The position numbers and the translations under genes are program-made. DNA of 64,000 bases, from positions 62,001 through 126,000 of the forward strand of contig CAJNYU010004681.1 of the NCBI GenBank assembly GCA_905331475.1, read 5' to 3'. The notes below the pieces were generated by a model, which was not told the origin of the DNA, did no database searches, and saw only the letters and a program-made list of their open reading frames with translations. Positions 22,858 to 34,991 of this stretch are shown here, piece after piece. Source of the DNA: Rotaria socialis (lineage: Eukaryota; Rotifera; Eurotatoria; Philodinida; Philodinidae). Positions within the stretch are counted from its first letter, which is position 1; each line of letters opens with the position of its first letter.

Positions 22858-24097
22858 TTTAGATTTCTAATCCCTAAAACAAGAACAAGCGGAATAGAAT
22901 ATATACAAAGAACTTCCGTATTTTTTGTTTCTTTTCCTCTATGAGTCATGAAAAACAAAATGCATTTATCCAATAGAAATAAGACAAGAGGACGCTGCAA
23001 AAGAGTGATCTAGATAAATAAACATATAAACATGGGAAATTTACTTTGATTTGTCATACGTATCTCGAACGGGATAAACCCACAAGCAGTGGACATCAAT
23101 CTTTTTTTTCGTCTGTAATTTAATGTTGAATATCTTATATTACCTTTTCTTACGAAGAAAAACAATGTCCTTGGGCAAGCTTATTGTCATATCTTTACTA
23201 CGTTAAGAAAAAACGCATCTGTGGCGCGCTCAGTGTTTCTATATTTTATGACTTACATCTACGAATTACGAATTTCAAATAACCTTCATTGCATCTGACT
23301 CTGACTATCATTTTTCTCTTACACAGAATGTGTACGTTTTTCATAGCCACAAAAAAAATTGATAATTCTTTTTTGTCGCTTTTTTTTTATTTTCAAACGA
23401 AGTGCTTACCGTTTTGCAAGGAGAAAAGAAACAGCTGCAGTCTGTGTCGGGGATCAAATGCGTAAGACGTCATCAAGTGATGATGGCTCTTTTTTTAATG
23501 TATAGACGTTCTTCTTTTTTTTTCCTGCCATGCTAACTGCTAGTCAACCGAGAGGGAGAGACAAAGAGAAACGATGAATCAAATTTGTGTATTATCTAAG
23601 TCTTTTTTAAAAATATATTTACCTTAAAATGCGAATCAATACTATTCAATAAGAAAAAACTCACTACTTCATCCATTTCACTCCCTACTCTCAATAGAAA
23701 CCTATTTTTTCCATCGCATGATCAATATAAAAATACAATATTATGATTATTACTTTTATTTGTCGGTTTCTATTTTTACTATTAGCATAGGCATGAAAAA
23801 ACAGAGAGCAAAAAAAACCTGACGAAAAGAAATAAAAACTGCCGAGCAAAAAGAAACGTCCATGATAAACGAGGAGCAACATGATTCGTGAAATGCATGC
23901 ATTAAAGCGACACATTGCTATTAAAAATACCACACAAAAAAAAAATAGAATGCGTAATTTAATGAAAGATTTTCAACGATAAAATTTTTTTAAATCTAAA
24001 ATTAAAACTAAAAAATACGACATACTCGTTCTCATTGTATATGTGTGTTTGTTGTATGATCATTTTTTAGATTGTGCGATTGAGTTTATTTGATTAA
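22858..24097. other. Divergent spacer between CREB3-like gene and Got1
   Basis: No gene supported. It includes the CREB3-like 5' flank. The 80-codon ORF at 23691-23933 shows no gene character. Confidence 0.5.
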
Positions 24098-24112
24098 GCT
24101 CATTCTCATTGC
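24098..24112 (+). promoter_or_regulatory. Initiator-containing motif upstream of Got1
   Basis: GCTCATTCTCATTGC is identical to the 15-mer at the presumed H3.3 start site and continues with RTT in both. TCATTC fits the TCAKTY initiator, putting the start near A24102, about 133 bp before the Got1 ATG. No TATA box is evident here. Confidence 0.45.
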
Positions 24113-24234
24113 GTTGGTTGAACGTGACCCGCTCATACTTGTCATAGACAATGTGTTTTAAATAAACATAACCTTTATACTCAATGTGATCTGTTTTTGT
24201 TTAGATTTCTTTTTTCGCTTCGTACTCTTATATT

Positions 24235-24810
24235 ATGGTGTTTTGGGATTTAAATGATAGTCAGCGTATGGGTGCTGGATTAATCGGTTTTGCCTTTTTT
24301 TTTATTCTACTTGGATTTGCTCTATTCTTCGATAGAGCCCTATTAGCCCTTGGTAATATATTTCTAATTGTTGGTGTTATACTTCTTTTGGTATGTAATA
24401 CTATTTGAAGAACAGACAAAAAAAAAAGAATTTGGCGTTTTATTTTTGTCTTGAAATAGGGACTTAGTCGAGCACGAACATTTTTCGTGCAACCAGATCG
24501 TTTAACTGGCTCAGCTTGTTTTTTTGCTGGTATTGGTTTATTACTTCTTCGTTGGCCTATTGTTGGTGTTATACTTGAAATAATTGGATTTTACAAATTA
24601 TTTGGTGGATTTATACCTGCTATTATATCGGTGATTCGATCTATTCCTGGTTTTGGTTTTGTACTTTCTTTGCCATATATTTCGGCATTGATTAAAAAAT
24701 TAGAAGGTATCGATGATAGAAAATCAACGATAAAAAAACCTGTTGTAACAACAAATTCAGTTAAAATTGTTAATATTGGCCAAGAAATTAGTCAGAGAAA
24801 CATTAAATAG
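24235..24810 (+). CDS. Got1-family vesicle transport protein
   Basis: A small four-span ER/Golgi membrane protein; yeast Got1 and animal GOLT1 act in COPII and ER-Golgi traffic. Two exons (24235-24390 and 24460-24810) give 168 residues, somewhat longer than the roughly 138 typical of animals because of a polar C-terminal tail. Family marks are the N-terminal DSQRMGAGLIGFAFFF, then FFDRALLALGN, the cytosolic loop FFVQPDRLTGS, RWPIVGVILEIIGF, and FGGFIPAIISVIRSIPGFG. The CREB3-like factor next door is, in other animals, a regulator of secretory genes, but adjacency alone is no evidence that it controls this one. Confidence 0.93.
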
Positions 24811-26191
24811 AAATTCGATTGTTAAACTATTTTTTCTTGTTTTTCTTTCGGGAAGGTTATTTTTTGAAAAATAAATGTTGTAGTCAAGAAAAAAGTGAAT
24901 TTGAAAATAAAATGAAACAAAATTCTGGAATATATATACAAGTATATCTTGTTTATACGTAGGTGGAAAACGATTAATTATAATTTTTGCTTTACATAAA
25001 ATATTACATGTTTTGATTATAAGCTTTGATTAATGTAGGACGGAGAGAACACAGAGGTAAAATAGTATGAAGCGATACAGCCGGCAACAATTGAAAATAA
25101 TTTTTTTTGTTTTTATAGAACAAATAAGAGTTTTTTTGAACTTTTTCAATCAACGTGACGTATTTTCTTTCAGCCTTGGGATTTTTACGGAATTTCTGAT
25201 TCGAATACAAAAATACACGTGTCTAAAAAAAATGAAGCTGAAGTCGAAAATATTCAGTTTTTCTCGGATAGATTCCTTCTTTAGAAATGATTCGCACAGA
25301 AATAACAAGAAAAAATAATTTTTATTTTCTATACTTCCTCGTATATTCTAGATTAACATAGTTCATTGCTGAGACAATAACATCAATATTCTGATATTCG
25401 GCTATTAGATATTATCTGATGCGTTAATTATCATATTGGTAACCGATTCATCACGACTCATTAAGCACGATACAAGTTATTGTCATCGAAAAAGAGGACA
25501 AAACCTGCATGATTCAAAATAGCCTCATTATCCAATATTATTCTATTGAGAAATAAAGCTAAGAGATAGATTGAAGTTTTGATTTATGATTATCTGTATA
25601 CCAATATATTTAACATGAAAGAAAAACAGAAACAAAACAATGCAGATAAATGAAATATTTCATTATTTTGATATTGGATTCGTCTTATAATAGCTTTTGT
25701 AGTAAGATAAAAAAAATCTAACTATGCAAATAAAAATCATGTAAATAATTTTATGGAAAACACCTTATCGGCGCCATCGTCGATGAAATTCAATGATATA
25801 AAAGCGAAAAAAGTTACTTTTCATAATTCAAAGTGCCTCTTGAAGTGTCACAATGACATGTTGTTGTTTTATTTTTCGTTAACCAATTCCAATCATAATA
25901 ATCCATTATAATTCAAATTTGTGATAGCTACATTAAATCAATGATCATCTAATGTATTCGAGAAGAATTATTTCTCATCAATCTATTAAGATATAATTCG
26001 AATCGAGCGATATTTTCATCTACCATGATGACTCAAATATATCTTTTGGAGTTCGTTTGTCTCGTGAATAACTATATCTTATCTTTGTTTTGTTTTTTTG
26101 GTAAAAATAATGTATTCGAGCATAATGTATTGATATACACTACACTAAAGTAACATTAATATCAGCATTCTAAGTGTAGTAAAATTATAAT
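24811..26191. other. Intergenic, nothing recognised
   Basis: AT-rich sequence with no gene, RNA or repeat recognised; two overlapping opposite-strand ORFs near 25004-25318 look like chance. Confidence 0.5.
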
Positions 26192-27723
26192 ATGACCGAT
26201 GAAAACAATGCTAAAATACCATTACTGCCACCAACTCTACCCCGTTGGTGGCGTGTATTACCATCACTTATTCTCCTAATAACGATTGCTAACATTGATA
26301 ATTTAATTCTAAATGATTTCGTTGAGGATCGTTATACAAAGTACTATGAGTTGAATACTTCATCAACACAAAATGATCATGAATTATGCTTAAATGCTAG
26401 TCGAACATCGCATAACTCAACGCCATCATTTTTAACAACAACATCAAAATATCCTATATCAACGACAATACCAATCGATAAACAAATTCAAGCATCAACT
26501 GCTCGCTTAAATGTTTTCCTATCACTTGCTGCTACATTACCTGCCATTTTAACATCAATTTTTCTTGGTGCTAATTGCGATCGCATTGGACGAAGACCTC
26601 TTATTGCCTTGCCATACATTGGCAAAGTTATACGTTATGCGATTTTAACAGCTGTCGCTTATTATAATCTATCAAATATATGGATCATTATATTAACTAT
26701 GCTTGATGGTCTTTCTGGAACAGCAGCTTTAAGTATCTTAAGTTCATTTGCTTATGTAACTGATTGCACAAATAAGAAAAGTCGTACGTCCGCTATTGTA
26801 ATTACAGATGTTTGTCTCAGTTGTAGTCGATTAATACCATCACTTACTATGGGATTCTATCTACAACATCCACATTATGTTCAAGCCATGATATTCACAT
26901 TCGTCTTAAGTGTACTTGGTCTTATTTTTTCTATTTTTCTACAACCAGAATCAAATTTAACTGTTCAACATTTAAATATTTTTCAACAATTAAAAAGAAG
27001 TGAATTTCGGCCAATAGTAAAATGTTTCCAAGTTTTCTTTGCTAAGCGTCAAGATCATAAACAAAGATCATTACTGATGTTAGTTGCTATACATTTATTG
27101 ATCATTGTTATGTTATGTGGAAATTTAGCTATGTTCTATATTTATTTGTATGGAGCACCATTTTGTTTGGATTCATTTGGTGTTAGTCTAAATACTGCAT
27201 CACAAGTATCTGCTACTATTATATTAACAATACCATTTACATTAACTATTGCTAAACATAATGATCACTTAGGAATAGTAGTGCTCGGTTGTTTAGCGTT
27301 TATGACACAATTCGTTTTATTAGGCACTGCTAAGCATATTTGGGCACTTTATTTAGCTTTTAGTATTGGTGGAGTATTTTATGTTTTAACGCCCATCATA
27401 CGTGCACGTATTACAAAATTAGTTGAACCTGAGGAATATGCTGTAGTTTTTATTCTTGCAAGTGTATTTGAATCAGGTGGCTATTACGCAATTAGTGCAC
27501 TGACAAATGAAATCTATGACTTAACAATATCATTTTATCAAGGTCTTGTGTACTTTTTTCTTGCACTTGTTGGTGCTATAACAATTGTTGTCATATCGTA
27601 TGTGTAGAAAATTTTATTTATAGACAAAAATAATCTCGATTTTCTTCTTTTTTTTCTAGGATTTTGTACTTTTTGGAACATCGACCAACGACGACGACGA
27701 AATCTTCAGCTTTAAATGAATGA
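26192..27723 (+). CDS. SLC46-like major facilitator carrier
   Basis: A 12-span MFS transporter of 489 residues in two exons (26192-27597 and 27660-27723). The first span (LPSLILLITIANIDNLIL) is followed by an extracellular loop with potential N-glycosylation sites (NTS, NAS, NST). The MFS loop motif is GANCDRIGRRPLIALP. LSILSSFAYVTDCTNKKSR corresponds to the family's FxYxxD..... R region. A charged central loop follows (LKRSEFRPIVKCFQVFFAKR). The last exon adds ILYFLEHRPT and a short tail. Architecture matches SLC46 (proton-coupled folate transporter, TSCOT and relatives), whose members move folates, bacterial muropeptides or steroid conjugates with protons. The substrate here cannot be told. 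Confidence 0.85.
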
Positions 27724-28853
27724 TTTACAGGAAACAAGTGATATTTTTTTGTGTTAAACTGTGAATAAATAACACGAAAATAAGGTGTGTGAATACTCCT
27801 CTGTTGTTGTGTATCATAAAAATATGAATCACAGATACTTTACCTTCTACTAATGGTTCTTATCGTGGATTCTGATAAACAAAAACCTTTGTCATTCGTG
27901 ATGAGGCTGCTTTTTTGTTTTAACGAGCTGAATTTTACAGAACAATTATTCTTCATTGAATATATTCAAATATTAATTGATTAAACTCAGTGTCTCAGAA
28001 ACTGAACAAATACTATCCATTGTCATCGATATTATAGAAATTAAGACAAATAAGGTTCGCGGAAGGCGAACTTCGAGTAAAATTTTTAATTTTCGTCTTT
28101 TATACCTCATCTGATAGAGAATTTTACGCCGATCACGAATATATGTTTTTTAAGTTATTTCTATGCTTCCTTCAGTTCGAAAAATTGAATTTTTGGAGTT
28201 TTGAATCTACTTAGATACCCGAAAGGGACATATTCTTGTTCTTGTTCATCTTGAAAAACTGAATCAGAAAATATCTTAAAACTTGTTTTTGACCTAAAGC
28301 GTTGTCCCTCAAGGTCTCTAGAAGCGCGATTTTCAAAGCCGAGAAACTAATTTTTAAAAACCTTTAAAAACCTTTTCCTGATGTGTTAAAATCGATTTTA
28401 TTGCTTGGTTCGATTCGACAGATGCTCCTCTTGAAAAGAATACGAGTAGTTTTTCGAAATTATGTTTCATCGTGGAGAAAATTGGGTTTTACCTAGAACT
28501 ATGCGGAAACCTAAAAATCCTTTTTCAGGATTTTTGAAAGTTTCACCAATGATACAATCAAAACAACATACAGAAGGTTAAAAACGATGGGGAATTCGAT
28601 GGAGACACTATCGAGATCTTCAGGTGGTTTCTAAAGGGTCTCCAAAGGATTTTCAGGTATCCATATGAGAGAAATGACTCATGAGTGTGATTTTTTTATG
28701 TGAGGTTTACTATTCTTAGGAAAATTAGAAGTTTTTTGTTAGCTTTAATATGTATAGAATGAAAAGGATACAAAAGGAATGAAATAGAGATATATTAAGA
28801 CCGAAAGAGACAAGCAGTGTCACTGATGTTATGTGACAGAACGAAGAAAAAGG

Positions 28854-28925
28854 GAACTTCGTGGGACTCGAATCCACGCCTTCCGCTATCCGGACAGATG
28901 TCCTAACCAGTTTGACTAGAAGAAC
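28854..28925 (-). pseudogene. tRNA-like sequence, degenerate
   Basis: The minus strand folds roughly as a 72-nt tRNA. The acceptor arms pair at 5 of 7 positions, and the D arm reads GTC..GAC around the A-box-like TAGTCAAACTGG. The anticodon stem has two G-T pairs and the T arm has the B-box-like GATTCGAGTCC. The would-be anticodon loop CCGGATA lacks the universal T33, and the T stem has an A-C mismatch. It therefore looks like a decayed tRNA or the head of a tRNA-derived SINE rather than a working gene. It lies in the centre of the long-inverted-repeat element, just outside the hAT copy. Confidence 0.55.
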
Positions 28926-28952
28926 ATCTTAATCTTCGTGTAGCATTAGTAA

Positions 28953-29613
28953 TAGAGACGGCGCCAGGAATTCCCGTGTAGGGAGGCTCAGCCCCTTAAC
29001 TCTCAAAGTGTCAAAAGGTATAGTGGACATTTTTTCGAAAATTTTCCTCCATTAAAAATGTTGCTTAGCTCATGTATGAGTATATAAAAAATCCACTCTT
29101 ATTTGTAGATAAGTCAGCTACTTTTATTTATAAAATCTAAAAATAAAACTTAACGCAATAAAATTCTGCAGCTCTTGTGGTTACTTGAAAATTTATCTAT
29201 TACTCGTTCATAATTTGTATCAAAATCACGTTCAACTGCTAGTATTGCCAAGTCACTTAAACGTGTATCAGTTATTGAATTTCGCAGATAGTTTTTGATT
29301 ATCTTCATCTTCGAAAAAGATCTTTCACCAGTAACTTGAGAAATTGGCATTGTTATGGCACCTTTAATCATTTCTAATGTTTGTGGAAACGCGTTTGAAA
29401 ATGGAAGTAATTCATTTAGGAATTCAATCACGTGATTGATTTTTTAGATTGAAGCATGGATTTGATAACAGCAAATTCATTTTTTAATGCACTTCGATGC
29501 ATGAAGGAATATGTTGCGACATCACACGCCGAAAAGATTATCAATTTTTTAAAACCTTTAAAAAGTTCTGGGGAGGCTCAGCCCCCTGTAGCCTCTCCTT
29601 GGCGCCGCCACTA
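28953..29613 (-). mobile_element. hAT transposon copy, internally deleted (ZMYM1-like transposase end)
   Basis: Ends are TAGAGACGGCGCCAGG (left) and, read from the right, TAGTGGCGGCGCCAAGG. The flanking 8 bp are ATTAGTAA (28945-28952) and GTTAGTAA (29614-29621), seven of eight equal, as expected for hAT. GGGAGGCTCAGCCCC occurs near both ends. It contains only the 3' part of a transposase gene on the minus strand, so it is a non-autonomous deletion derivative. It was inserted into the long-inverted-repeat element. Confidence 0.85.
29150..29431 (-). pseudogene. hAT transposase C-terminal dimerisation domain, fragment
   Basis: Ninety-three codons match the hAT C-terminal dimerisation domain found in ZMYM1-like transposases. 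Key parts are FPQTLEMIKGAITMPIS, then GERSFSKMKIIKNYLR, RLSDLAILAVERD and a final VIDKF. In the family the SASCERSFSKLKLIK motif is the core of this domain. A short upstream piece in another frame (SALKNEFAVIKSMLQS) also fits the family, so the reading frame is broken there. The BED finger and the catalytic part are missing. Confidence 0.85.
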
Positions 29614-30569
29614 GTTAGTAAGTTACATCATTAACGCTAACATTCTTTTTTATCTTTTCCTCTGCATCAATGCTGCCACAACTAAATCAACATTTAATAG
29701 ATGGTAACGATTAAAAAATAACAAAAAATAACTTTTAGAATAGCCGAAATTAAGCATCGAAGCTACTGTTACTGACACGCGTATGAGTCTTAGCTGCTCT
29801 TAAACACGTGGAACTGAAAAACATGTTCATAACTTTGACGTATGACTGTCCATTTTTGTAAGCTTGCAAACATCTCCAAAATATGCGTTGAAGTTTCAGA
29901 TGAATCTCTTTTTGTCGAAAGTTTGATTCAGCTGAGTTCAGTAGGAAAATCCCCTAAACCCTTCAAAATTCGTTTGGGAACCTTTAAGAAACCACCTGAA
30001 GATCTCGATAGTGTCTCCATCGAATTCCCCCATTGTTTTTAACCTTCTGTATGTTGTTTTGATTGTATCATTGGTGAAGCTTTCAAAAATCCTGAAAAAG
30101 GATTTTTAGGTTTCCGCATAGTTCTAGGTAAAACCCAATTTTCTCCACGATGAAACATAATTTCGAAAAACTACTCGTATTCTTTTCAAGAGGAGCATCT
30201 GTCGAATCGAACCAAGCAATAAAATCGATTTTAACACATCAGGAAAAGGTTTTTAAAGGTTTTTAAAAATTAGTTTCTCGGCTTTGAAAATCGCGCTTCT
30301 AGAGACCTTGAGGGACAACGCTTTAGGTCAAAAACAAGTTTTAAGATATTTTCTGATTCAGTTTTTCAAGATGAACAAGAATAAGAATATGTCCCTTTCG
30401 GGTATCTAAGTAGATTCAAAACTCCAGAAATTCAATTTTTCGAACTGAAGGAAGCATAGAAATAACTTAAAAAACATATATTCGTGATCGGCGTAAAATT
30501 CTCTATCAGATGAGGTTTAAAAGACGAAAATTAAAAATTTTACTCTTAGTTCGCCTTGCGCGAACTTTA

Positions 30570-33500
30570 CATATGAGGATAACCCGAGGTCTGATCTTTC
30601 ATAAATGATATGGCTTTTTATTTGACAGCTCCTTTTTCTTTGCGTAAGCTTGGAATACTTTTTTGTCATCATCTAACTGAAAAGTGGGTAGCTTTTTGAA
30701 AAAAGAATCAGATTGTTTTTAATCGTGAATGCTAGAGCTTCCTAGGAAAACTGCACTCTAGTGTATGGTTGACTTCTTTCATTACGAGGTATATGACTGA
30801 GTACAGGGTTTAACAAGAGATTTCCTTAGTGTTGCGAAAAATTTTATTTTTGTAATTGGAACCTGAGATACACAACTTCACCGTGTCTCGCTCCATCTCC
30901 ATACAACACCACTCCAATGTTTTTAAATTCCCACTTTCATTCCTGCTCCGCCGAAAAAAATGATAACTCGTATTTGAAGTTGCCTATTTCTAATTAGAGC
31001 CCTGCGTTTTGAAAGTTTCTCAGTAGTCGAACTTGTCATATATGTTCTTCTCTTGAAAAGTGTCATTTAAAAGACAGATTTTGTCGTGATCTACACTCTG
31101 GATTGTTTATAAAAGAAATAGAAAATCTAAATATTAAGTATATAGAATGAATAACTGCAAATAATTTTGGGTTATCAAATAGGTTATTGTTAATCGCATT
31201 GTTTTGTTTCTGAGCATCGATCAGAAAAACATCTTTGTATAGATCTGTAAATTTTACAATACATCAAGCACTACAATCAAAACAAGATGAAAATTTCATA
31301 TGATCTGAATATGTTTAATGTAAAATAGACTTTTGCCGAGAGAGACAGAGTTCAATTCCAATTCATGATTAATCAAACCTTTGTGAAGGAAACCTATGTG
31401 ATGAAAAGAACTGAACTAGGAACTTATAGTTGTAAATTACAAATATTGATTACACAGATACATATTCTAAATAAGAATACATTTGACAAAACTAAAACTT
31501 ATGTCAATACTTCAGTAAAGTAATACAATTGATTTCAGAAGCATTCATCATTGTATCAATATAAAATGATTTATTGTAAACTTCCTGATTTTCAAGTTCA
31601 CATTACTAAATAGATATAACTATTGTTTGTGACATTAACTAGTAATAGTTGACAGCTATGAAACATTGACCATATCATATTTAATTGAGTCTATGCATCT
31701 GTGAATTTATAAAATCTCATATTTTCTCAAATAGAACAAAAAAGTAAAACAAAAACGGGCAAGAGAAGTGTAGAAAATTCTTCATATTTATTCGATCTAA
31801 ATAATAATAGATTTTCTATGCAAAATCTTAAATGGAAATTTGATATATGTTCATAAAGAATAGAAAGAAAAGAAAGTTTTATTCACTAATCTCTCATTAA
31901 TATAAAACTACTTTACCTTGGGCTTCATCATCGGAAGAAGGAAACGTTGTAAAGATCCTTACGGCTATCTACTATAAGAATTGATTGTTAATCATAGTAG
32001 ATAGAACATTTTTTTCTTTCCTATTTATTTAGCTTTATCAAATGTTCATGATTCAGTTCTTATCAATTTTTAATTCAGAATCAACCAAGTCTTGAAAGCT
32101 TCCTATTGGAAACCGATTTTCTTTCTTATATATAATCAAGATGACAACAAGATAGTTCATAATAGAATGTAAGTTGATCTTCTAAATAAAATATTTATTC
32201 TAGACTATAGAATTTCACTAATAATTTGTTGATAATTCTATAAAATCTGACTAGAGAATTTCAATTGAAAACTAAATCATGCAGAACGGATTGAAATGAT
32301 TATTATCTAACACTTAATCAATAGTTAGCCGGAATGACATGATGGAAGTTTAATAAAGCAAAACTTCTTCCGCATTTCTTTTGTTATTCACCTATTATTA
32401 ACAAGTGAAGCATTTTTTCTCTCCTATTCTTTCATTTCTATTGATGATCACAAAAAAATGTTTGAGAACACCCGTCTTTCCTAGCCACATCGCCTTCGGT
32501 TTTTCCTTTTTATTTTTATTTTTTTATATTCATTCATGGATAGAGTTGGTGCTTTTGTATGTTGCAAAGAAAGGCATGCTTCGCACGGATATTACTTTTC
32601 TCTTCTTCTTCGTCGTCGTCCTTATTCGTCTTTCTTCGCAGAATAATAATCTTATATCTTATTTCCATTAGAATGAGTAATATTTCAATCAATATAACGG
32701 CAAAAACAACGAAGATGGCTTATTTTTATCTTAGTTGTCAATATGACTGAATTCTTTCGTCAAGAATCTTTTCTTTTTTTGCGAAGATAAATATCTATCA
32801 TCATCAATGTTAGATATAACTATATCTAATCTTTCAATAACATATACTCAATTTATAAATAATTTCTTTTTTTATTTGTGTTAAGGTAAATAATTATTGA
32901 TGCCATCGAGTAACTCTCCTATTTTTTTAATGCAATATAGCTCTCATGTGAGAATTCAAGTATTCACAGAAAGATAAGTTGTGTTTTATGATGCAAAACA
33001 ATTATTTAGTCAAAGTATGCCTAGCTATGATGATGAAGGTATCTAGTGTAATCATCTTAGAAGAGTTCTATTATGGAATAAATAACAAAAAAAAGACAAA
33101 GAAAAAAGGCGTCAATCTATTTGTTGTTCACACATTTTTTGTTCGCATTTGAGTGTGGAAGCAACCAAGCGCCGATATATATGTGTGTGTATGTTGACAT
33201 CAAACGTAATTGCTTTAGTCTGTATGTTTGTTACGAACGAAAGCCCGCATCATCACCATCATCATCGCCATCATTCGGCTTCTTTTATCTCTTTAATTCA
33301 TCGTTCTGCTAGTTATTGTCTCTAGTAGATTTTGAACAAAAATCAAAAATTTTCCATTATTATCTTTCTATGCTAGTTTACTAGCAGTATTCGTTTCTAT
33401 GACATTGTAAATCCTGTTGTGTTCTCATATCATTATTGATCTGCTATTTCCGATTGAAATGTGTTTGAGTATACTTGATCATTTTCTTATGATGCAAGAG

Positions 33501-34037
33501 TTGTGGACTATCACTACGCTTGAGGATGAATACGCGTAGGATCATATCTTGTCATACAATCAACTTCCGTTTTTGTGTTCGATAGAACACTGAACTTGAA
33601 AACACTTTAAGCGATACACGAATGAGAAAAAAAGAGAATCGTCGGAATTTGCCTATGTCAAGCAGAACGAGCGCTTGCAAGCTTCCTATTACTCTGTCGC
33701 GCTCAATTATATGCAACGCAATGTGCAGATGTATAAATAGTAGAGAGAAAAAGAAAAGAAAAGACACAATAAAAAAGAAAAATGAGAGAAACCGTTTCTA
33801 TCGCGTAACACTAATTATTAATGTGGATGACAGACAGTATAGAGTCGGAACAACCACTATGGAGAAGAAAATCAAAGAAGAGGAAGAAGAAAATGTAATA
33901 GATTTTTAGTAAGCAAAAGAACAAGAAAAATCTCGTCGAATGCAAGTAACGGAATAGAAGTATTGATGGTCTCATCCATCGCATTTGTTGGCTATTTAGA
34001 CGATCAACTTCGGTGTGTATCAGAAAGAATGAAGAAA

Positions 34038-34069
<32 letters not shown>

Positions 34070-34916
34070 CGAACATATGGAGAAGAAAGGCTATTGCACA
34101 TTCTGTATCCGCAATGGCAGAATCTCAGGTCGTAATCAATTCTGATCTGATATAGACAACGATAGAAGGAATCTCTTTCTCTAAAAGTATTCAGCGCGTG
34201 CGCCCTCGTTGTTCATACGCAATTTGTACCTACGCATTTTCTTCTCGACTGTTTCTTGCCTTCTCTCTTCTCTATCTATCTCTTTGCATCTATGTGCCGT
34301 GGTCGGAGACGCATCGCATCCTATTGTGTCTATTTTTCATATATAAAGCAACTATCATAGAAAGTTTTTTTTCTCCTTTTCTACTAGTCCGTGCAGTTCG
34401 ATATATTAATATCGATGTATAAAGATCAACTTGTTGTCCTCAATGACTGAATGACTACGAGTATATCTACAAACAATGTTATACACAGGTATACAACAAC
34501 AAAAATAGATTTACTAGACAGTTATAGAACTCTTATATTTGTGTAAAATGGCACATACTCGATCATTTTTTTCTCATGGAGTTATTCTATTTCTTTTTCT
34601 GTTTGACGACGTCTAAAAAGAAATCATTTGCTTATGATAGTACTATCGATATATGTCAACCTTCAACTACATATCTGTCTCATTAGAAAGATCAAACGAG
34701 GTGGAAAAGAAAGAAAAAGGAGAATGAAAAATGCAATTATGTATTGTAAACTGATTTTCATCTATCACCTTATTCAGCTTCTATATGTAATAACCTCTGC
34801 TAGTTTTTTTTAATCTAGTTAATCAATAGGATCAGTTGTCAAAGCATTCTTCGGTCGTTCTTCATTCCTTCTTTTGTTGTGTTAGTTCTAGTACTACTAA
34901 ACATAAGCCACAAGTG
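30570..34916. other. Long intergenic region before calcineurin
   Basis: No gene was supported. It is AT-rich with pyrimidine/purine runs, including a (GA)n run at about 34038-34058 that creates overlapping low-complexity ORFs (33552-34145). No transposon ends were recognised. The last kilobase presumably carries the calcineurin promoter. Confidence 0.5.
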
Positions 34917-34924
34917 ATGGCATC

Positions 34925-34991
<67 letters not shown>

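Larger units (their letters stand above)
28053..30567. mobile_element. Long-inverted-repeat DNA element with TA target site
   Basis: Two arms of about 600 bp, 28053-28660 and 29960-30567, are near-perfect reverse complements of each other. The outer ends read AGGTTCGCGGAAGGCGAACT and, from the right, AAGTTCGCGCAAGGCGAACT. Each tip is itself a small palindrome (GTTCGC..GCGAAC). TA lies on both sides (28051-28052 and 30568-30569), which suits a TA-targeting superfamily such as Tc1/mariner. No transposase for this element is present. The 1.3-kb centre contains a later hAT insertion (28953-29613) and a tRNA-like sequence (28854-28925). Without the hAT copy the element would be about 1.85 kb. Superfamily is inference. 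Confidence 0.75.

Noticed and set aside
33552-34145. Several overlapping ORFs before calcineurin
   Set aside because: Low-complexity purine/pyrimidine tracts, including a (GA)n microsatellite, open all frames.
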